Shown: positions 33,492 to 37,600 of the stretch, piece by piece
Position numbering within the stretch: the stretch's first letter is position 1
Layout of the letters: each line of letters opens with the position of its first letter
Source of the DNA: Alkalibacter mobilis
Lineage (GTDB): Bacteria > Bacillota > Clostridia > Eubacteriales > Alkalibacteraceae
Direction: 5' to 3'
Length of the DNA stretch: 37,600 bases
Assembly: GCF_015594845.1 (NCBI RefSeq)
Contig: NZ_JADNRK010000021.1
Location: 1 to 37,600, forward strand
Notes under the pieces: model-generated
Database searches by the model: none
The model's input: the letters and a program-made list of their open reading frames with translations, nothing else
What the model was told of the DNA's origin: nothing
Made by a program: the position numbers and the translations under genes

Positions 33492-34778
33492 CTATATTAA
33501 ATTCCAACTTCTTTCGGTCACTTCTTTCGAAACCGAAGGCTCTGGCATTTTTGCAAAAAGCGCAAATACTCCACCTACAAGGCATATAATCCATATTGCA
33601 TTAAAAACCAATGTATAGCTACCCTGAGAATCGTATATCAATCCACCTATCATTCCACTTGGAGAACATATTATTGCAGTCAAAAGCATCATAGTACCCA
33701 TGACCTGAGGATATACCTTTACTCCATAAAAGTTAGCCAACGTAGTAAGCATTGCAGTATAAGGCCATCCAAACCCCATACCAAACAGAGCAGCTCCTAT
33801 TAGCGCTTGTGAAGTTGTAGATGCATTCACTGCCAGCAAAGCACCTATAATCGTTGGCGACACCCCCATTGCAAGAACGAATCTGGCCTGGATTTTTTCT
33901 GTTAGAAAACCTGACAACAATCGACCCACAACACCTCCTAAAGTCATGATTCCCATAGCCATAGCACCAGTTTCTAGGTCAAAGCCATTTGAAGTCAAGT
34001 GAAGGATATAATGGGATACGAAGAAGAAGAATGGAGCAAAAATAGCAATTCCCGATACAAATATCATCCAAAAGGATCTGGTTTTATATGCTTCCTTAGC
34101 AGTCCAGTCATATGAAGACAGCAAACTTTTTGAGCCTTGTACCATTTTTTTATCGCTTGGATCAATTCCGTCAGGTAGCTGACCAATAGACTGTGGAGTT
34201 TCTTTAACTAGTAGCCTATTTGCTATAATTCCAACCACTCCAATCACTCCAATATAAACCCAAGCCATCCTCCAGTTTCCGTTGTTTGTCGACAGTATTC
34301 TCCCCAATACCGGAGAGGCAACGGTACCTCCAAAGCTAGCTATCACCATCATATATCCCATTGCTCGACCTCTGTATTTAGCAAACCACCTTGCAATCCA
34401 TGTTGAATATGGAACTATGGTTCCGCATGTCATTACAACCGACACCAATACACCAAATACCAACAGATACTGCCAAGGTTGAGTCACTATCTGCATCAAT
34501 ATTGCAACAACAACGAGCATGCCACAGCCGAACATAGCAGTATTTCTGATTCCAATTTTTTTAACCAAAGGGGCTGCTACAAAAGCAGAATTTATACCTA
34601 CAAACAAATTTAATAGCGTAAAGCCAAGGCCAAACATAGCCCTGCTCATAGGAATGTCTCTCAGAACGTTAGGAGCAGTTACCGACCCTCCATACTGAGC
34701 AAATCCCAATACTAAAAGATAAATGATTCCTATGGAAAAAAGCATTCTCCAACCTGAAAATTTTTGTTCATTTTCCAT
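33492..34778 (-). CDS. OFA-family MFS transporter (oxalate/formate antiporter-like)
   Basis: A 428-residue protein with twelve predicted membrane helices. It fits the OFA family: GWRMLFSIGIIYLLVLGFAQ in TM1, the conserved SRAMFGLGFTLLNL, RGRAMGYMMVIASFGG between TM4 and TM5, and GGVVGRLLSGFLTEK. OFA proteins carry organic anions such as oxalate, formate and lactate-like acids, often by exchange. The frame begins at 34805, but GAGGAGG is 7 bases before the ATG at 34778. It follows the flavoprotein gene by 75 bases in the same direction, so it probably moves the substrate or product of the flavoprotein-hydrolase pathway. The actual substrate is unknown. Confidence 0.85.
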   Translation of the reverse strand: MENEQKFSGWRMLFSIGIIYLLVLGFAQYGGSVTAPNVLRDIPMSRAMFGLGFTLLNLFVGINSAFVAAPLVKKIGIRNTAMFGCGMLVVVAILMQIVTQPWQYLLVFGVLVSVVMTCGTIVPYSTWIARWFAKYRGRAMGYMMVIASFGGTVASPVLGRILSTNNGNWRMAWVYIGVIGVVGIIANRLLVKETPQSIGQLPDGIDPSDKKMVQGSKSLLSSYDWTAKEAYKTRSFWMIFVSGIAIFAPFFFFVSHYILHLTSNGFDLETGAMAMGIMTLGGVVGRLLSGFLTEKIQARFVLAMGVSPTIIGALLAVNASTTSQALIGAALFGMGFGWPYTAMLTTLANFYGVKVYPQVMGTMMLLTAIICSPSGMIGGLIYDSQGSYTLVFNAIWIICLVGGVFALFAKMPEPSVSKEVTERSWNLI

Positions 34779-34853
34779 TTTATATTCCTCCTCAACATTA
34801 AACACTATATCTTCATTCCAAGGGACAAATTCATATAACCGATATGCTTTTGC

Positions 34854-36554
34854 TTATTTAAAAAGTGGTTTTACTGGGTATTTTTCGATAGGTACATTTT
34901 CCGTCGAAAAGTCCATTTTCCCTTCATTATTTTTTACTATGATGTATTTCAGCCAATTGCGATTATCTGTTTCAGGATAGTCTTCTCTTAAGAACCATCC
35001 TCTTGACTCCTTTCTCATGGAAGCGGCTCTAAACTGCATCTCAGCCGACAGTACCATTGCCTGAGCCTCATGACAATTACATAAATCATGATAATCTTGA
35101 GCTTTTAAGTTTTCGAGCTTATTTTTTGTTTTTTCTACTTTTCTAAGTCCAATATCTATCCTGTGCTGGCTCATATATACTGAGTTCTCTACGGGACCGA
35201 CTGCTTCTCTGATATCTTCCATTATTTCTTCTGCATCAATTCCGTCCGATTTTAACAACGGTGCATATGTTCTTTCTTTCAGAAGCATAACCTGATCATC
35301 ATCTATCGCTGATTCATCTTTTTTACTTACTCTATCCAAGCTGGATTCTGCTGCTATCAATCCATTGAAAACTGCATTTAGTATTCCTGAACCCCTGTTT
35401 CTCCCCGGAGGTGCAGGAACAGCTCCTGGAGATGCAGATCCAGAATAGCTGATATCTCCTACGGCATAAAGCCCGGGTATGGTGGTCTGCATGTCGTGTC
35501 CTACTTTTACCGGTGACTGTTCACCCACAAAGCACATTACTACCTCCTTGCAATCTCCATCTTTTTCTGCGGCTTTGCCATATATCTTTTTCCATATTTT
35601 AATTCCATAAGGTCTATTCCATACATAAGGAGTAGTGAATAATGCGTCTCCATGGGCCGTTACTTCATACTCATCAGGATGTATATAAACCGGCCCTTTA
35701 CCAGCTGACATCTGCTTATACCATTCGGAAACCGCCTTTGAGCTAACGTCCGCTTCTGGAAATCTCCTGAAGTTCTTAGTTATGTTTTCTCCCAATGAAT
35801 TGTACATAACATTTTCGCTAAATACCATGTCATGGTGACTTTTAGCCTTGTATTGCTGAGCAAAGTTTCCGAATTCTGCATTTCTCATTTCAGCACCTGC
35901 ACGATAAGCTGCCGCTATTCCATCCCCTCTGCCGTTCCACATAGGCATTATTTTGTAGTTTTGACTTCCTGTTGCCAGAATCACCGATTTTGCTTTTATG
36001 ATGCTAAACGTCCCGTCAATCAAGTCGTACCCAACAACTCCCACTGCTTCTCCATTGTTGGTCAAAATATCTGACATAACAGTTTTATCAACTATTTTAA
36101 CTCCAAACTTTGCTGCTGTTTTCCTGACTTGAAGAGTAATATCAAGATCAACTCCTATCATGCCTGTCATTGGCCCTGTAGGAATGACTTTTAAATTACC
36201 ATCTTCATCATAAGGAACTTTCACTCCCCAATTGACTAGCTTTTCTATCATCTCATTGTTCATACTCACATATTTATAAAGAAGCTCTTGATCTCCTAGA
36301 AATGCCCCTACGTTATGTGCGTGATAACCTACAAATTGCTCAGGAGTGCAACGATTGAAATCGAAATATTGCAATACCCCTCCACCTCTGTTGGCCTTTC
36401 CGCTGTATCCCGTCGTATTTTTTTCTATAATCAATATATCAATATCCGAGTTTAGCTCTTTTATTCTCACTGCTGCTGTTAAACCTGCAATGCCTCCTCC
36501 GACAATGACCACATCTGTGCTTATCCGTTTTTCCTCTATGTTTAATTTAGTCAT
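34854..36554 (-). CDS. FAD-dependent oxidoreductase, fumarate reductase/AprA-type flavoprotein
   Basis: A 566-residue member of the succinate dehydrogenase/fumarate reductase flavoprotein superfamily. The FAD dinucleotide motif is VVIVGGGIAGLTAAVRI (about 17-33); the C-terminal FAD segment is GLYAVGDISYSGSASPGAVP and GRNRGSGILNAVFNGLIAAE; the end has ESRGWFLREDYPETDNRNW, the conserved capping element. There is no twin-arginine or lipoprotein signal, so it is cytosolic. With the ferredoxin gene 21 bases upstream it resembles AprAB-like pairs, in which a two-cluster ferredoxin feeds the flavin. It probably reduces or oxidises a small organic acid or cyclic ketone; the substrate is not deducible. 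The ATG at 36554 follows GGGAG; a TTG at 36557 is the alternative. Confidence 0.88.
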   Translation of the reverse strand: MTKLNIEEKRISTDVVIVGGGIAGLTAAVRIKELNSDIDILIIEKNTTGYSGKANRGGGVLQYFDFNRCTPEQFVGYHAHNVGAFLGDQELLYKYVSMNNEMIEKLVNWGVKVPYDEDGNLKVIPTGPMTGMIGVDLDITLQVRKTAAKFGVKIVDKTVMSDILTNNGEAVGVVGYDLIDGTFSIIKAKSVILATGSQNYKIMPMWNGRGDGIAAAYRAGAEMRNAEFGNFAQQYKAKSHHDMVFSENVMYNSLGENITKNFRRFPEADVSSKAVSEWYKQMSAGKGPVYIHPDEYEVTAHGDALFTTPYVWNRPYGIKIWKKIYGKAAEKDGDCKEVVMCFVGEQSPVKVGHDMQTTIPGLYAVGDISYSGSASPGAVPAPPGRNRGSGILNAVFNGLIAAESSLDRVSKKDESAIDDDQVMLLKERTYAPLLKSDGIDAEEIMEDIREAVGPVENSVYMSQHRIDIGLRKVEKTKNKLENLKAQDYHDLCNCHEAQAMVLSAEMQFRAASMRKESRGWFLREDYPETDNRNWLKYIIVKNNEGKMDFSTENVPIEKYPVKPLFK

Positions 36555-36575
36555 CAAAATTTCACTCCCATCTTT

Positions 36576-36815
36576 TTATCTATATCTATCAAAACTTTGG
36601 TAAAGTCGCTCAGATTCAAAATCGATTACAACGTCTATGCACTCTTTTGGACAAAGGGCTTCACAATAAGTGCAATGAACACAATCTTCCTGGTAAGCTG
36701 CTATTGGTTTATTCTCTTCTTCGTCCCATCTTATAACATCTACAAAGCAAGCTTTATAGCATAATTTACATCCTATACATTTATCTTTGTCAATTATGAC
36801 TTTATGATTTGTCAT
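36576..36815 (-). CDS. 2x[4Fe-4S] ferredoxin, electron partner of the flavoprotein
   Basis: A 79-residue AprB-like ferredoxin. Cluster motifs are CIGCKLCYKAC (residues 15-25) and CVHCTYCEALCPKEC (46-60). The fourth cysteine of the first motif is followed by Phe rather than the usual Pro. A C-terminal tail of about 18 residues (ESERLYQSFDRYR at its end) may dock to the flavoprotein. AAGGAGG precedes the ATG, 13 bases after the hydrolase stop. The tight spacing to both neighbours shows one operon. Confidence 0.9.
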   Translation of the reverse strand: MTNHKVIIDKDKCIGCKLCYKACFVDVIRWDEEENKPIAAYQEDCVHCTYCEALCPKECIDVVIDFESERLYQSFDRYR

Positions 36816-36828
36816 ATTTCATGCCTCC

Positions 36829-37500
36829 TTAATAAAAATTATCTTTTTCTTCTGCGTAAATCTTAGGCAACAATACAGCAAGGTTTGTAAATTCTTTAAT
36901 ATTATGCAAAAGCAAAGTCATCGGACCCATTGCAGGCATTCTAGCCCAATCCGGAAGTGCCTTTACATCCTTTCCATCTTCAACAGTCCAGCCCATCCAA
37001 AATCTAGTTCTAAGCTCAACTCCCCCGTCTATTTCTCTGATAAAATGACACATAATAGTATCAGGCGAAGCAAACGGAGGATGTCCCTTGCCATTGCCTT
37101 TAGCACAAATTATAGTTCCACAATCTTTTGTACCAAACCTGCTCATATCAAATCCAAGGTCTCCCGGATATTTAAAGTTGATTACTATATCTTCAGGTCC
37201 CATTCCAATATCTTCAACGACCTCATGCGAAGTATCCCAATACTTTTCACGCAAGTTAAGATCACTATCTAAAGTCCTTTTCTTCTGCATTGATTCTGCT
37301 TTGTAGTGGTCTTCTGGGTTCCATATGGTGTATCTTAAATTGTCAAGACCATGCCATGCAAACCACCAATCAAACATTTCAACCGTAACACCGGGCATCT
37401 TTGTCAAGTTTGCTACAAATCCCGTTCCATCCTCCATGATGCAGTATCCTACCTCTACATCTAGATATCCTGGTGTAACTGGTAAAATAAAGCAGGCCAT
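36829..37500 (-). CDS. DAPG hydrolase (PhlG)-family C-C hydrolase, N-terminally truncated
   Basis: The sequence matches the DAPG-hydrolase family, which includes 2,4-diacetylphloroglucinol hydrolase PhlG and phloretin hydrolase: zinc enzymes that cleave the bond between an acyl group and a phenolic or diketone ring. MPGVTVEMFDWWFAWHGLD is the family core, followed by DHYKAES, SHEVVEDIG, CHFIREIDGG and HNIKEF; the last has the H-x3-E arrangement (199, 203) expected of zinc ligands. Only 223 residues are present against about 280-295. The start lacks a ribosome binding site, stops lie just upstream in frame, and IS-like repeats begin within about 20 bases. The N-terminal 50-70 residues have probably been lost to an insertion. 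Confidence 0.78.
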   Translation of the reverse strand: MACFILPVTPGYLDVEVGYCIMEDGTGFVANLTKMPGVTVEMFDWWFAWHGLDNLRYTIWNPEDHYKAESMQKKRTLDSDLNLREKYWDTSHEVVEDIGMGPEDIVINFKYPGDLGFDMSRFGTKDCGTIICAKGNGKGHPPFASPDTIMCHFIREIDGGVELRTRFWMGWTVEDGKDVKALPDWARMPAMGPMTLLLHNIKEFTNLAVLLPKIYAEEKDNFY

Positions 37501-37600
37501 TTTCAGACATCACGACTAGTCCAGAACTCGCCACAAACTAGGCCAGTTCTGGACACAAACTATGCCACTTTAATCTGAGTGATGATAAACTTTCTGTTGA
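37501..37600. mobile_element. terminal segment of a second IS21-like element
   Basis: The sequence contains a 13-base direct repeat with a 22-base period (37532-37566) and a perfect 10-base inverted repeat, GTCCAGAACT (37519-37528) and AGTTCTGGAC (37545-37554). No ORF is present. The repeat spacing equals that at the left end of the window, but the bases differ, so it is either the other end or a different element. The exact border with the hydrolase gene is uncertain and could lie as far in as about 37470. Confidence 0.5.
37532..37566 (+). repeat. two direct repeats, IS terminal type
   Basis: CACAAACTAGGCC (37532-37544) and CACAAACTATGCC (37554-37566) differ at one position and are 22 bases apart start to start. 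Confidence 0.75.

Overview
The window is chromosomal DNA from a low-GC Gram-positive anaerobe, most likely a Clostridia/Tissierellia-type Firmicute. The evidence is the lepA-hemW-hrcA-grpE-dnaK-dnaJ block with a perfect CIRCE element, strong AGGAGG ribosome binding sites, an A-type RNase P RNA, HndABC-type iron-sulfur diaphorase subunits, a phosphate butyryltransferase-family enzyme, a MetF fused to a cysteine-rich C-terminal domain, and a CBS-domain family II pyrophosphatase. I cannot name a species. There are no rRNA or tRNA genes, no CRISPR array and no prophage.

Layout. 1-126: end of an IS21-like element whose insertion appears to have cut off the C-terminus of sfsA. 118-2104 (minus): GPH-family sugar/cation symporter, then sfsA. 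2317-6026 (plus): citrate synthase, carboxynorspermidine dehydrogenase and carboxynorspermidine decarboxylase, a citrate synthase plus polyamine operon. 6076-6714 (plus): trmB. 6716-9708 (minus): a putative lipid/membrane operon of a DUF2177 membrane protein, a DAK2-DegV fusion (FakA and FakB in one chain) and a DUF1295 membrane protein. 9868-12245 (plus): DAHP synthase and a class II photolyase. 12290-14983 (minus): hndABC without a hydrogenase catalytic subunit. 15318-16142: a small thioredoxin (plus) and a zinc-ribbon MscL (minus). 16255-24031 (minus): the heat-shock block with hemW and lepA. 24112-25029 (minus): Ptb-family acyltransferase. 25183-27003 (plus): TypA/BipA. 27043-28587 (minus): MetF fusion. 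28801-29949 (plus): a protein resembling bacterial relatives of archaeo-eukaryotic release factors. 30000-32811 (minus): ndk, CBS-pyrophosphatase and a YgjP/DUF45 metalloprotease. 32868-33262 (plus): rnpB. 33492-37500 (minus): a four-gene accessory cluster of a PhlG-like C-C hydrolase (N-terminally truncated), a 2x[4Fe-4S] ferredoxin, a fumarate reductase-type flavoprotein and an OFA-family transporter. 37501-37600: a second IS21-like end.

Most of the window is housekeeping. The most interesting part is the right-hand cluster (33492-37500). It looks like a small anaerobic catabolic pathway for an imported acylated polyphenol or cyclic 1,3-diketone: uptake, hydrolytic C-C cleavage, and a flavin/FeS redox step. 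It seems to have been decapitated by an insertion sequence. Other points worth a look are the release-factor-like protein, the hndABC set lacking HndD, the DAK2-DegV/DUF1295/DUF2177 lipid operon, and the citrate synthase/carboxynorspermidine gene linkage. Both window edges lie in IS ends, as expected if the sequence is a draft contig broken at repeats.
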